From the NCBI GenBank assembly GCA_036675505.1, contig JAKFEW010000049.1, positions 1 through 64,000 on the forward strand: 64,000 nucleotides of DNA, in the 5' to 3' direction. Shown here piece by piece: positions 27,401 through 35,250 of this stretch. The stretch is from JAKFEW01 sp036675505. GTDB lineage: Bacteria; Cyanobacteriota; Sericytochromatia; S15B-MN24; JAQBPE01. Made by a program: the position numbers and the translations under genes. The stretch's first letter is position 1; every line of letters begins with the position of its first letter. Under the pieces are notes generated by a model, which was given only the letters and a program-made list of their open reading frames with translations, searched no databases and had not been told where the DNA came from.

Positions 27401-28077
27401 CGAGCCCGATCTGGTCGGCGGTGATCGGCGACGGCCGCGCCTACAGCCCCTTCACGCTCAACGTCGAGCGGCGCGTGCCCTGGCGCACGCTGACCGGCCG
27501 GCAGCAGTTCTACCACGACCACGAGGTCTACCTCGCGTTCGGCGAGCACCTGCCCACCTACAAGTCGAAGCTCGACGTCGCGATGCTCGGCGAGACCGAG
27601 AAATCGAAGCTCGAGGCGCAGGGCATCTTGCTCAACTACATCACGCCCCACGGCAAGTGGTCGATCCACTCCACCTACTCGGACAACCACCGCATGATGA
27701 CGCTTTCGCGTGGCGGCTACCCGATCTGGCTCAACCACAAGGACGCCGAGAAGCTCGGCGTGAAGGACAACGACTGGATCGAGGCGTTCAACGACAACGG
27801 CGTGTTCGTCTGCCGCTGCATCGTCTCGCGGCGCATCCCTTCGGGGACCGCCTTCCTCTACCACGCGACCGAGCGCACGGTCAGCGTGCCGAAGACCAAG
27901 CTGCGCGCGAAGAAGCGGGGCGGCATGAACAACAGCCTCACCCGCTGCCGACTCAAGCCCATCCTGATGGCCGGCGGCTACGGCCAATTCACCTATGGAT
28001 TCAATTACTGGGGCCCCACCGGCGTCAACCGCGACACGTTCGTGTTCGTGCGGCGCATCGAGCAGCCCGACTGGTAA
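24484..28077 (+). CDS. narG: Respiratory nitrate reductase alpha subunit
   Basis: The 1197-residue Mo-bisMGD subunit reduces nitrate to nitrite. The FS0 cluster ligands are His33, Cys37, Cys41 and Cys76. The molybdenum-ligand aspartate lies in SFYDWYCDLPPASP (Asp202 by position), followed by GEQTDVQES. No cleaved signal or twin-arginine motif is seen at the N-terminus (MTWFKEIESP), fitting a cytoplasm-facing enzyme. AAAGGAAATAGG precedes the ATG at 24484. It is followed by narH after 10 bases. Confidence 0.98.
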   Translation: MTWFKEIESPAERQWEQFYRNRFQHDKRVRTTHGVNCTGSCSWEVYVKDGIVTWETQATDYPLLAPGLPPYEPRGCQRGISYSWYLYSPMRVKYPYMRGALLDLWKEARKQHSDPLAAWKSIQDDPKQRTRYQKARGKGGFRRVRWDDAVELIAAANLYTAKTYGPDRVCGFSPIPAMSQISYAAGSRYMNLLGGTVMSFYDWYCDLPPASPEIWGEQTDVQESADWYNSRYICVMGSNLNMTRTPDVHFTAEVRHAGAKLVVFAPDFNMVAKYADYWVPLNQGQDGAFWQAAVHVILKEFHADREVPYFHEYVKENTDAPLLVELHAEKGGHKPGRFVRAGALDRYAGQENGDWKFLLWDKLSDAPRMPQGAMGHRWQQEKGQWNLKMEDGLDGSKLDADLTFLDRYDEVCEVEFQDFGGDRMLRRGVPARRIMTNEGEKLVTTVFDLLLAQYGVGRGLPGAYPTSYDDDMVYTPAWAEKYTGIHRDTIIRIAREFAENGELTHGKNTIIVGAGVNHWYHNNLMYRSAITALMFTGSVGVNGGGLAHYVGQEKLAPVASWSVVAMATDWQKPPRLMNAPSFHYVNSDQWRYERDFTEYAGQQSDSPLANGTTIDAQVRAVRQGWLPCYPQFDRNSFEVAESALKSGMDPAQYVAKELAEGRMKFSMEDPDAPENWPRNWIIWRGNAIGTSAKGHEYFMKHYLGTHSSAIAEEVAGPAVKEVVWREDAPIGKMDLIVDLNFRMDTTALYSDIVLPAATWYEKNDLNSTDMHTFVNPLQLCVPPAWESKSDWDIFKTLAQKVSELAATHFKEPVKDLVSRPLMHDTPDELAQTHVRDWKKGECEPIPGKTMPHFTIVERDYVNLYNRFVTLGPGAASHIGAHGIQWEVGDIYDRLKAKSALTWGGSVYPSLFDALEVADMILAMAPETNGEVAYRAFEAEEKKVGLPLKDMAEDHRDVCFTFKDLVAQPRRVFTSPIWSAVIGDGRAYSPFTLNVERRVPWRTLTGRQQFYHDHEVYLAFGEHLPTYKSKLDVAMLGETEKSKLEAQGILLNYITPHGKWSIHSTYSDNHRMMTLSRGGYPIWLNHKDAEKLGVKDNDWIEAFNDNGVFVCRCIVSRRIPSGTAFLYHATERTVSVPKTKLRAKKRGGMNNSLTRCRLKPILMAGGYGQFTYGFNYWGPTGVNRDTFVFVRRIEQPDW

Positions 28078-28087
28078 GGAGCACGTC

Positions 28088-29596
28088 ATGAAAGTCCGCG
28101 CCCATCTGTCGATGCTCTTTCACCTTGACAAGTGCATCGGCTGCCACACCTGCTCGGTCGCCTGCAAGAACATCTGGACGGACCGCCAGGGCACCGAATA
28201 CATGTGGTGGAACAACGTCGAGACCAAGCCTGGTACTGGCTATCCCACCAAGTGGGAGGACCAGGAAGAATACCGGGGCGGCTGGGAGTTGAAGGAAGGC
28301 GAGCTGAAGCTCAAGCTCCACACCAAGGCCCAGGGTCTCGCCAACCTCTTCTACAACCCGGCGCTGCCGGAGATGGACGACTACTACGAGCCGTTCACCT
28401 TCGACTACCGCAACCTCTTCAACGCGCCTGAGGGCGACGACCAGCCGGTCGCGCAGCCCATGTCGATGGTGACGGGCGAGAAGATGCAGACCATCAAGGC
28501 CGGCCCCAACTGGGACGACGACCTCGGCGGCTCCGAAATCTACGCCAAGAACGACCCGTCGCTCGAAGGCCTCGATGAGGTCACCCGCCAACAGCTCTCC
28601 GAGACCGAGCGGCTGATGTTCTTCTACCTGCCGCGCATCTGCAACCACTGCCTCAACCCGGCCTGCGTGGCGGCCTGTCCCTCCGGCGCGATTTACAAGC
28701 GCGCGGAGGACGGCATCGTGCTCGTGAACCAGGACAAGTGCCGCGGCTGGCGCATGTGCGTGGCGAGCTGCCCGTACAAGAAGGTCTACTACAACTGGGG
28801 CACCGGCAAGAGCGAGAAGTGCATCCTGTGCTTCCCGCGCGTCGAGACCGGCCAGGCGCCGGCGTGCGCCCACTCGTGCGTCGGGCGCATCCGCTACATG
28901 GGCGTGATCCTCTACGACGCGGACAAGATCCTCGACGCGATCAAGGTGCCCAACGATCGGCTGATCGACAAGCACCGCGAGACGATCCTCGACCCGTTCG
29001 ACCCCGAGGTCATCGCGGCCGCACGGGAGGCCGGCATCGACGAGGGCTGGATCCGCTCGGCCCAGACGAGCCCGATGTACCGCTTCGTGAAGGAGTGGCG
29101 CCTGGCGCTCCCGCTGCACCCCGAGTTCCGCACGATGGCGATGATGTACTACGTGCCGCCGCTCTCGCCGGTGGTCTCGACGATCGAGAACGGGCTCGTG
29201 AAGCTGGGCGGCAAGCCGGTCGACGATATGTCGTACTTCCACAACATCGACGAGGCGCGGGTGCCGATCAAGTACCTCGCGAACCTGATGGCCGCGGGCA
29301 ACGAGGCGCCGGTGCGCGAGATCATGAAGAAGCTGCTGGTGGTGCGCGCTTACATGCGTGGCAAGACCGTGAAGGGCAAGATCGCCCCCGAGGTCCAGGC
29401 CGCGATGGCGGAGGCGGGCCTCACGGCGAAGACGATCGAGGAGATCTACTACCTGACGACGATGCCCACGATCGAAGAGCGCTTCGTGCTGCCGCCCTAC
29501 CACCGCGAGTTCCAGATCGAGCAGGTCAACGACCCGCTCATGCACAAGGCTTCGGTCGGCTTCGGCACGATCCAGCCGCCCAAGCGGGGAGCCTAG
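28088..29596 (+). CDS. narH: Respiratory nitrate reductase beta subunit (iron-sulfur)
   Basis: This 502-residue electron-transfer subunit carries four Fe-S clusters. The first motif CIGCHTCSVACKN is at residues ~16-28. Others are CNHCLNPACVAACP, CRGWRMCVASCP and CILCFPRVETGQAPACAHSC. In CRGWRMC a tryptophan replaces a cysteine, as in the 3Fe-4S site of E. coli NarH. The ATG at 28088 follows AAGGAG. The next gene starts 2 bases after the stop. Confidence 0.98.
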   Translation: MKVRAHLSMLFHLDKCIGCHTCSVACKNIWTDRQGTEYMWWNNVETKPGTGYPTKWEDQEEYRGGWELKEGELKLKLHTKAQGLANLFYNPALPEMDDYYEPFTFDYRNLFNAPEGDDQPVAQPMSMVTGEKMQTIKAGPNWDDDLGGSEIYAKNDPSLEGLDEVTRQQLSETERLMFFYLPRICNHCLNPACVAACPSGAIYKRAEDGIVLVNQDKCRGWRMCVASCPYKKVYYNWGTGKSEKCILCFPRVETGQAPACAHSCVGRIRYMGVILYDADKILDAIKVPNDRLIDKHRETILDPFDPEVIAAAREAGIDEGWIRSAQTSPMYRFVKEWRLALPLHPEFRTMAMMYYVPPLSPVVSTIENGLVKLGGKPVDDMSYFHNIDEARVPIKYLANLMAAGNEAPVREIMKKLLVVRAYMRGKTVKGKIAPEVQAAMAEAGLTAKTIEEIYYLTTMPTIEERFVLPPYHREFQIEQVNDPLMHKASVGFGTIQPPKRGA

Positions 29597-29598
29597 CC

Positions 29599-30090
29599 AT
29601 GACGACCACCACCATCGACACCACCGCCCTCGCGGGGCTGCTCGATTACCCCTGGGAGAAGCCCCACATCAGCGACCGCGCGCTCGCGGCCAAGCTGAAG
29701 CCGCTCATGCGCTACATCGAGAAGCACACGGTGGAAGAGCTGCAGGACGTCTTCACCGCCACCTTCGACCTCACGCCCTCGACCCCGCCGTACCTGGCCT
29801 ATCACATGCACGGCGAGTCGTACCGGCGCGGGACCGTGATGAGCAACCTGCGGGCGCTCTATCAGACCTATGAAGTCGACGAGGCAGGCGAGCTGCCGGA
29901 CCACCTGGGCAACGTGCTCAAGCTGATGGCGAAGGCCGGGACCGACGAGGCCCTCGACGTGCTGATCCGCGACGAGCTCCTGCCCGGCCTCGACCGGTTG
30001 CGCGACATGGCGGCGAAGGAGGAGCGGTCGAACCCTTACCGCACGCTGTTGGACGTCGCCCGCGACGCGATGGAGGAACGCATCAAATGA
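29599..30090 (+). CDS. narJ: Nitrate reductase assembly chaperone
   Basis: A 163-residue all-helical cytosolic protein of the NarJ/TorD class. Typical segments are LLDYPWEKPHI, FDLTPSTPPYLAYHMHGES(Y) and LPDHLGNVLKLMA. It is needed for molybdenum cofactor insertion into NarG and is not part of the final enzyme. It lies between narH and narI, overlapping narI by 4 bases. It is shorter than E. coli NarJ (~236 residues). Confidence 0.93.
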   Translation: MTTTTIDTTALAGLLDYPWEKPHISDRALAAKLKPLMRYIEKHTVEELQDVFTATFDLTPSTPPYLAYHMHGESYRRGTVMSNLRALYQTYEVDEAGELPDHLGNVLKLMAKAGTDEALDVLIRDELLPGLDRLRDMAAKEERSNPYRTLLDVARDAMEERIK

Positions 30091-30887
30091 ACACCGATCT
30101 CCTGATGTTCGCCGTGGCGCCGTACGTCGCCATCGCGCTCGCCGTGTGCGTGTCGATTTACCGCTACCGCGTCCAGAAGTTCACGTACTCGTCGCTTTCG
30201 AGCCAGTTCCTCGAGAGCAAGCTGCTCTTCTGGGGCAGCATCCCGTTCCATTGGGGCATCCTCGCGATCCTGTCGATGCACCTGCTGGCGTTCCTCGTGC
30301 CGTCGGCGATCCTGTTGTGGAACGGCGACCCGCTGCGCCTCTACCTGCTCGAGGGCACGGGCCTCGCGTTGGGCCTCTGGGCGCTCGCGGGACTGTCGAT
30401 CCTCACCTACCGGCGCCTCAACACGCCGCGCATCCAGGCCGTCTCGACGGGCGTCGACATGCTCGTGCTGGTCGGCCTGCTCGTCTCGGTCCTGACGGGC
30501 GTGATGACGGCGTTCATGTACCGCTGGGGCTCGAACTGGTTCGCGGCGGTCGCCGCGCCCTACCTCTGGTCGGTCGTGTTGTTCAACCCGCGGGTCGACC
30601 TGGTGGCGGGCCTGCCGTTGCTCGTGAAGGCGCACATCTTCAACTTCTACCTGCTGCTCGCGCTGTTCCCGTTCTCGCGGCTGGTGCACATCGTGACCGT
30701 GCCGCTGGGCTACCTCGTGCGCCCGTGGCAGATCGTCATCTGGAACCGCCACCCCTGGACCCTCAAGCGCCCCGACTCGTTGCGGCCGCGCGATCCGCGG
30801 GTGCCCCAACAGGAGATCCACGTGCCCAGCCACGACGCCGTCCCGCAGCTCAAGCCGCGCGCGGCGAACGGAGACACGAAGCACTGA
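30087..30887 (+). CDS. narI: Respiratory nitrate reductase gamma subunit (cytochrome b)
   Basis: A 266-residue membrane subunit that oxidises quinol and anchors NarGH. Five helices are visible. Histidines in IPFHWG, SMHLL, KAHIFNFY and RLVHIV are in place to bind two haems b. The C-terminal tail (residues ~220-266) is soluble, charged and longer than usual. The ATG overlaps the narJ stop (ATGA). It ends the core narCGHJI operon. Confidence 0.96.
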   Translation: MNTDLLMFAVAPYVAIALAVCVSIYRYRVQKFTYSSLSSQFLESKLLFWGSIPFHWGILAILSMHLLAFLVPSAILLWNGDPLRLYLLEGTGLALGLWALAGLSILTYRRLNTPRIQAVSTGVDMLVLVGLLVSVLTGVMTAFMYRWGSNWFAAVAAPYLWSVVLFNPRVDLVAGLPLLVKAHIFNFYLLLALFPFSRLVHIVTVPLGYLVRPWQIVIWNRHPWTLKRPDSLRPRDPRVPQQEIHVPSHDAVPQLKPRAANGDTKH

Positions 30888-30923
30888 CGCCACGGAACCC
30901 TCCCGTAGAGCGGAAGGATGCCC

Positions 30924-31157
30924 ATGCCACTCCAAGACACCCGCGTCGAAGCCATCCGCACCCTGCGCGCCGAGCTACGTGGCTCGGCGCTGCCGCTCGC
31001 CCGCCGGGCGGACCTCGCGGCGATCGAAGCCGACCTGTCCCGCGCCCTCGCAGACTGCCGCACCGGTCGGCTCCCGACCACCGAGTTCTGGCGCCTCGTG
31101 GCCGAGGCCGATTCGGCCATCGATGACGCCCGACGCGCCTGGACCCAAAGGGCATGA
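30924..31157 (+). CDS. Small unknown soluble protein, 77 aa
   Basis: A short, helical, Arg/Ala-rich protein (TRVEAIRTLRAELRGS, ADLAAIEADLSRALADC). GGAAGGA lies 6 bases before the ATG at 30924, so this is preferred over the ATG at 30918. It overlaps the following radical SAM gene by 4 bases. The arrangement after narI suggests that both are distal genes of the nar transcript. No family recognised. Confidence 0.65.
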   Translation: MPLQDTRVEAIRTLRAELRGSALPLARRADLAAIEADLSRALADCRTGRLPTTEFWRLVAEADSAIDDARRAWTQRA

Positions 31158-33016
31158 CCCGGCCGCGCGTCGCGCTCGTCTTCCCGGTCCGCACCAGCGC
31201 CGACTCCTTCTTCGGCTTCGTCATGCCGTCGCTGGGCCTGGAGCGGCTCGGCGCGGCCGTCGAAGACCTCGCGGACGTCGAACTCTTCGACGCGCGCTTC
31301 GAGCAAGACGTGGTGGCGGCGGTCGCCGCCACGCGCCCGGACGTGGTCGCGATCAACGTGAAGACCACGATGCGCTGCCGCGAAGCCTACGGCGTCGCGG
31401 AACGCCTGCGGGCGGCTTTGCCGCGGGCCCGCTTCGTGATGGGCGGCTTGCACGCCACCTCGGCGCCGCAAGAGGCGCTGGCGTTCGCGGACTACGTCGT
31501 CCGCGGTGAAGGCGAGGATGCCTTCCGCCGGCTCCTGCTCGGCGAGGACCCCGCCGGCATCCCTGGGCTCGCCTGGCAAGGGCCGTCTGGCCCCGTCCTC
31601 AACCCGATGGGCGTGCCCGACAAGGACCTCGACCTCCTCCGCCCCCCCGCGCGCCACCTGCGCAAGGCGCACTACCGCTACGTGGCCGCGGGCGGCGAAT
31701 TCCCCGTCGACCTGCTCGAGACCTCGCGCGGCTGCACCCACGCCTGCTCGTTCTGTTCGCCGGGCTCGGTCTATCCCCACAACTACCGCGTCCATTCGCC
31801 CGAGTACGTGCTGGAGGAGCTCAGGCGCCTCGACTACGCGGGCGTGAAGTTCGTGATGGTGACCGACGACCAGCTCGGCGGCCACCTCGCCCGGATCGAT
31901 CGGCTCTGCGACCTGATCCTCGCTTCGGGCATCAAGATGGCCTTCTTCACCTTCATCCGCGCCTTCGAGGGCCACCTGGAGCTCAAGCGCAAGATGGTGC
32001 GGGCCGGCTTCGTGATGGTCTCCTATGGCGCCGAGAACCCGTCCAAGGAGCAGCTGCGGCGCTACGGCAAGGGCTACCCGACGGACAGCGGGACGTTCCT
32101 GCGCCAGGTGAACCGCGAGTGGCTGGAGGCCGGCGCTTGCTACGTGGGCAACTCCTACGTCTTCGGCGACGTGCGCGACGGCGCCGAGACGCTCGGGAGC
32201 CTGGGCGCCTATGCGCGCCGGCTCGACGCGACGTACATCGAGCCGATCTACGCGCAGCCGTACCCGAACACGAAGTACCGCGCGGAGCTCGAGGCCGAGG
32301 GCCTGTTGCTCGGGCGCGACTGGACCGACTACACCGAGGGCCGCCTGCTCGTGGCCCACCCCGAGCTCGACGAGGAGCAGCTACGCCGGCTGCGCGCGCG
32401 GATGTGGGTGGACTTCTTCTCGCCGCGCAAGGCGGCAGCCGGCGCGCTGATGGTGCCGCTGTACTTCCACCGCGAGCTGGGCATCGGCCTCACGGCGGTG
32501 TTGCGCTACATGCGCGCCACCGCGTATTCGCTGGGCGGCTGCATCCTCGAGGAGAAGTTCTACGCCGATCTTCACGTCGAGATGGTGCACGACTGGTTCC
32601 GGCGGGCCTTGCCCACGTTCGAGCCGGAGGAGCTCGAGATGTCCGCGCATGTGGATGAGTTCAGCGAGATGCTGGGCCTCGGGCCGCTCAAGCGCCTGCT
32701 CGGCGACACGGACCTCGTGCTCGAGGTCCTGGATGGCCGGACGGTGCTCGCGAGCATCGTGCTCGCGATCGCCGGCGGCCGCGTCGCGCGCGCCCACGTC
32801 GTGGTCGGCCCCGCTCCCCGGCGGGCCGGCGTGAAGCAGCTCCGGCTGCCGCTGGCGCTCGGCCGGCTGGCCGAGGCGATCGGCGCGCCGGGCGCGGTCC
32901 GCCGTGGGTGGGCGACCGCCGGGCTGTTCGCGAACCTCGGCCTCGCCGACCTGCCGCGCCGGCTGGCGACGTGGCGATCGCCGCCTGACGCCCACGCCCG
33001 GCCGGCGACCCCCTGA
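31154..33016 (+). CDS. B12-binding-domain radical SAM protein of unknown function
   Basis: A 620-residue protein. Residues ~1-150 form a cobalamin-binding-like Rossmann domain (DVVAINVKTTMRC, FVMGGLHATSAPQEAL, YVVRGEGEDAF). Residues ~180-400 form a radical SAM barrel with the 4Fe-4S ligands Cys194, Cys198 and Cys201 (CTHACSFC). Residues ~480-620 hold an extra domain with no clear match. Such proteins perform methylations or other radical reactions on lipids, tetrapyrroles or peptides. It is coupled to the small gene at 30924 and lies 266 bases after narI; a role in haem or cofactor modification is speculation. Confidence 0.85.
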   Translation: MTRPRVALVFPVRTSADSFFGFVMPSLGLERLGAAVEDLADVELFDARFEQDVVAAVAATRPDVVAINVKTTMRCREAYGVAERLRAALPRARFVMGGLHATSAPQEALAFADYVVRGEGEDAFRRLLLGEDPAGIPGLAWQGPSGPVLNPMGVPDKDLDLLRPPARHLRKAHYRYVAAGGEFPVDLLETSRGCTHACSFCSPGSVYPHNYRVHSPEYVLEELRRLDYAGVKFVMVTDDQLGGHLARIDRLCDLILASGIKMAFFTFIRAFEGHLELKRKMVRAGFVMVSYGAENPSKEQLRRYGKGYPTDSGTFLRQVNREWLEAGACYVGNSYVFGDVRDGAETLGSLGAYARRLDATYIEPIYAQPYPNTKYRAELEAEGLLLGRDWTDYTEGRLLVAHPELDEEQLRRLRARMWVDFFSPRKAAAGALMVPLYFHRELGIGLTAVLRYMRATAYSLGGCILEEKFYADLHVEMVHDWFRRALPTFEPEELEMSAHVDEFSEMLGLGPLKRLLGDTDLVLEVLDGRTVLASIVLAIAGGRVARAHVVVGPAPRRAGVKQLRLPLALGRLAEAIGAPGAVRRGWATAGLFANLGLADLPRRLATWRSPPDAHARPATP

Positions 33017-33029
33017 CGGCACCCCCTAA

Positions 33030-33053
33030 CCCTCTCCCCGGTGGGGGAGAGGG
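33030..33053. repeat. GC-rich hairpin/REP-like intergenic element
   Basis: CCCTCTCCCC (33030-33039) pairs with GGGGAGAGGG (33044-33053) around a 4-base loop. It sits between convergent genes and probably acts as a bidirectional terminator. Its purine-rich flanks continue into the low-complexity end of the patatin gene. Similar C/T-rich stems are frequent intergenic repeats in high-GC genomes. Confidence 0.55.
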
Positions 33054-33122
33054 GGACGAGGAGGGGCTGACGAGCCCCGACGAGGCAGGTGAGGGGGCTC
33101 GGGGCACGCCGGGAGACCCCCC

Positions 33123-34610
33123 TCACCGCCCTGCACCCCTCCCGCCCATCCCTGGGCTCCGGGGCATCAGCCCCTCCGTGGGCAAGCCGGGCACGTCTCC
33201 CCCGGGTGGGTTCGTGGGGGAGCTGGAAAGAAGGGAAGGGTTCGGGGGGCTGGACGACGGGACAGCGGGCCGGCGGCCGGGGGCCTCGCGGAGCGATGCC
33301 TCCCAGAACCCAGCCCCATGCCCGCGCTCCAGCGCCACCCCCGTGTCGCCATGATCATCCCGCTCCCGCACGTAGCCGGCCCAGGCCTCCGGCGCGCAGC
33401 CGCCGGCGTCGCCGTAACCCTCCATGTACCAGTCGAACAGGCTCAGCGTGAGCGCCCCGCCCTCGTGCCGGCCGTCGAAATCCAGCAGGCCGATCGCCTG
33501 ACAGGACGGTGCCAGCCGGTAGAGCACGATCCGCTGGCGCCCGGGCGCGCAGTCGGCCGTGAGGCGCCAGTTCCAGGCCGCGAGGCCGCGCGCGTCCGCG
33601 CGCAGGTAGCGCTCCTGGATCGCCATGAGCGCGTCGGCCGCGAGCGCCAGCGGGTGGCGATCGGTGGTGCCGTCGGGCCGCGGCGGGCGCGCGTAGGGCG
33701 CGACCTCCAGCGAGATGATCAGCGTCGCGCCCGCGTCGATGGCCAGGTGGAAAGGCTCGCTCGCGCCGATCGCCCCGTCCAGGTACCGCCGCGCCGGCCA
33801 GCTCGGGTTGTCCGCCGGCAGGGCGACCGCCGGGAACGCGCCCGGGATGGCCGCGCTGGCGACGAACGCGTCGACGACGGCGGGGCCCGTGAGCGCGCCG
33901 TGGCCGAGCGCGCGGACCGGGTGGTGGTGGCGGAACAGGCGCTCGGTCAGGTCCGGCGTGCCCAGCGCGAAGGGCGTGGCCTGGTGGCTCTGCATATCGG
34001 TCGCGAGCACGATCAACTCCGGCGGCCGCAGGCCCGCCGCGTGCGCGGCCGCCCAGGTGTCGACCAGCGCGTGGCCAGCTGCTTCGGCGTCGTCGCCCCG
34101 GTGCCCGAGGGCGCGCGCGATCGACCCCACGAGCAACCCGCGCAGCCGGTCGGCGCGGAACAGGCCGGCCTGCATGGCGGCCCACTCGGCGCCCAGGTGC
34201 GGCAGGTGGCCGAGCATCTCGCCCGCGAGGCCCATGCTCGCGCCGGCCTTGCCGGCGATGAAGCCGAGCAGATGGGGCTTGTCGACCAGCAGCCGCGCGC
34301 CGGCGTCAGGCTGGCTCAGCGCTCGCCAGATGCGGCCGGGCCGGGTGACGGGCCAGGCGCGGGGGGCGGCCGGCGGCGCCAGCGCGTCCAGCACGACGCC
34401 AAGCGCGTTGAGCGCCCCCGACGACGTGCCGATCAGCAAGTCGGGGCGCACGCCATGCTCGGCGAGGGCCTCGAGGGCGCCGGCCTGGTAGGCGCCCGCC
34501 GCTCCGCCCGGCGCGAGCACGAAGGCCACGCGGGCGTCGCCGTGGTGTTCCGCGCGGTGGGCGGCGACGATCGCCGCGAGCTGCTTGATGGGGACGTATC
34601 CGCCGGACAT
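33123..34610 (-). CDS. Patatin-like phospholipase
   Basis: A 495-residue predicted lipid acyl hydrolase. The oxyanion loop GGAAG is at residues 35-39, the nucleophile Ser63 in GTSSG and the Asp of the catalytic dyad in YLDGAIG. AGGAGG precedes the ATG at 34610. The last ~55 residues (PSSSPPNPSLLSSSPTNPPGG) are low complexity, Pro/Ser-rich and read from the same C/T-rich intergenic-type sequence seen at 33030. The original stop may therefore have been lost and the tail extended. No signal peptide is seen. Confidence 0.85.
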   Translation of the reverse strand: MSGGYVPIKQLAAIVAAHRAEHHGDARVAFVLAPGGAAGAYQAGALEALAEHGVRPDLLIGTSSGALNALGVVLDALAPPAAPRAWPVTRPGRIWRALSQPDAGARLLVDKPHLLGFIAGKAGASMGLAGEMLGHLPHLGAEWAAMQAGLFRADRLRGLLVGSIARALGHRGDDAEAAGHALVDTWAAAHAAGLRPPELIVLATDMQSHQATPFALGTPDLTERLFRHHHPVRALGHGALTGPAVVDAFVASAAIPGAFPAVALPADNPSWPARRYLDGAIGASEPFHLAIDAGATLIISLEVAPYARPPRPDGTTDRHPLALAADALMAIQERYLRADARGLAAWNWRLTADCAPGRQRIVLYRLAPSCQAIGLLDFDGRHEGGALTLSLFDWYMEGYGDAGGCAPEAWAGYVRERDDHGDTGVALERGHGAGFWEASLREAPGRRPAVPSSSPPNPSLLSSSPTNPPGGDVPGLPTEGLMPRSPGMGGRGAGR

Positions 34611-34636
34611 GGGAGCCTCCTGCGCCGTTCGGCGCA

Positions 34637-35119
34637 TCACGTGACGCTGGTGCCGGGCCGTGGCCCACCGACCCGATGGCGCTCCGCATCCAGCAGCACC
34701 GCCCGCTCGCGCCCATGGACGACCATCGCCGCCACGACCGCGTCCTCCTCGTGCAGGTGGATGCGGTAGCCGAGGACGTCGACGGCGTCGTCGGGCACGA
34801 GCCGCAAGGCCCGCGGCGTGAACGGCTGGACCGGCCCGAGCAGGATGCGCACCCGCTCATGGTCGGTCACGAGCCAGAAGTAAGCGCCCCAGCGCTCGTG
34901 GTGAGCCGGCAGGAACGGGTTGGGCGGCTGCATCACGCCGCGCAGGACGACCGGCACGGCGTGATGCAGGCGCGCGTCATAGGTCCGGGCGGCCGCCGCG
35001 CCTTCGCCCCACTGGGCCTCCGGGCCGTTGCGCTCATAGGCTTCGCCGTTCGGCCCGTAGTTCAGAATGGGGGCGACGGGGGCGATCGCCCGGCTCGCTG
35101 CGGTGATGCGGGCATCCAT
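34637..35119 (-). CDS. Unknown soluble protein, 160 aa
   Basis: The ATG at 35119 is preceded by GAGGAGGA. The protein has no membrane segment or signal peptide. Motifs such as NYGPNGEAYERNG and QPPNPFLPAHHERWGAYFWLVTDH suggest a compact alpha/beta fold. It ends 26 bases before the patatin start and is likely co-transcribed with it. No family recognised. Confidence 0.65.
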   Translation of the reverse strand: MDARITAASRAIAPVAPILNYGPNGEAYERNGPEAQWGEGAAAARTYDARLHHAVPVVLRGVMQPPNPFLPAHHERWGAYFWLVTDHERVRILLGPVQPFTPRALRLVPDDAVDVLGYRIHLHEEDAVVAAMVVHGRERAVLLDAERHRVGGPRPGTSVT

Positions 35120-35250
35120 GGGTCCTCCTCGCGGCGGGCCAGGCCCGCGCCGACTTCAGCTTAGGACGGCGCGGCGGCCCTGCCATCCGGGTTCCGCGCG
35201 GATATGCTCCGGCTGGCGACCGAACCTCCTCGGGGCGCGGGGGCGGTGCT

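Noticed and set aside
24409..28089. 1226-codon open frame antisense to narG
   Set aside because: It mirrors narG exactly, has the His/Val/Arg-rich composition of an antisense shadow in high-GC DNA, and shows no domain or ribosome site.
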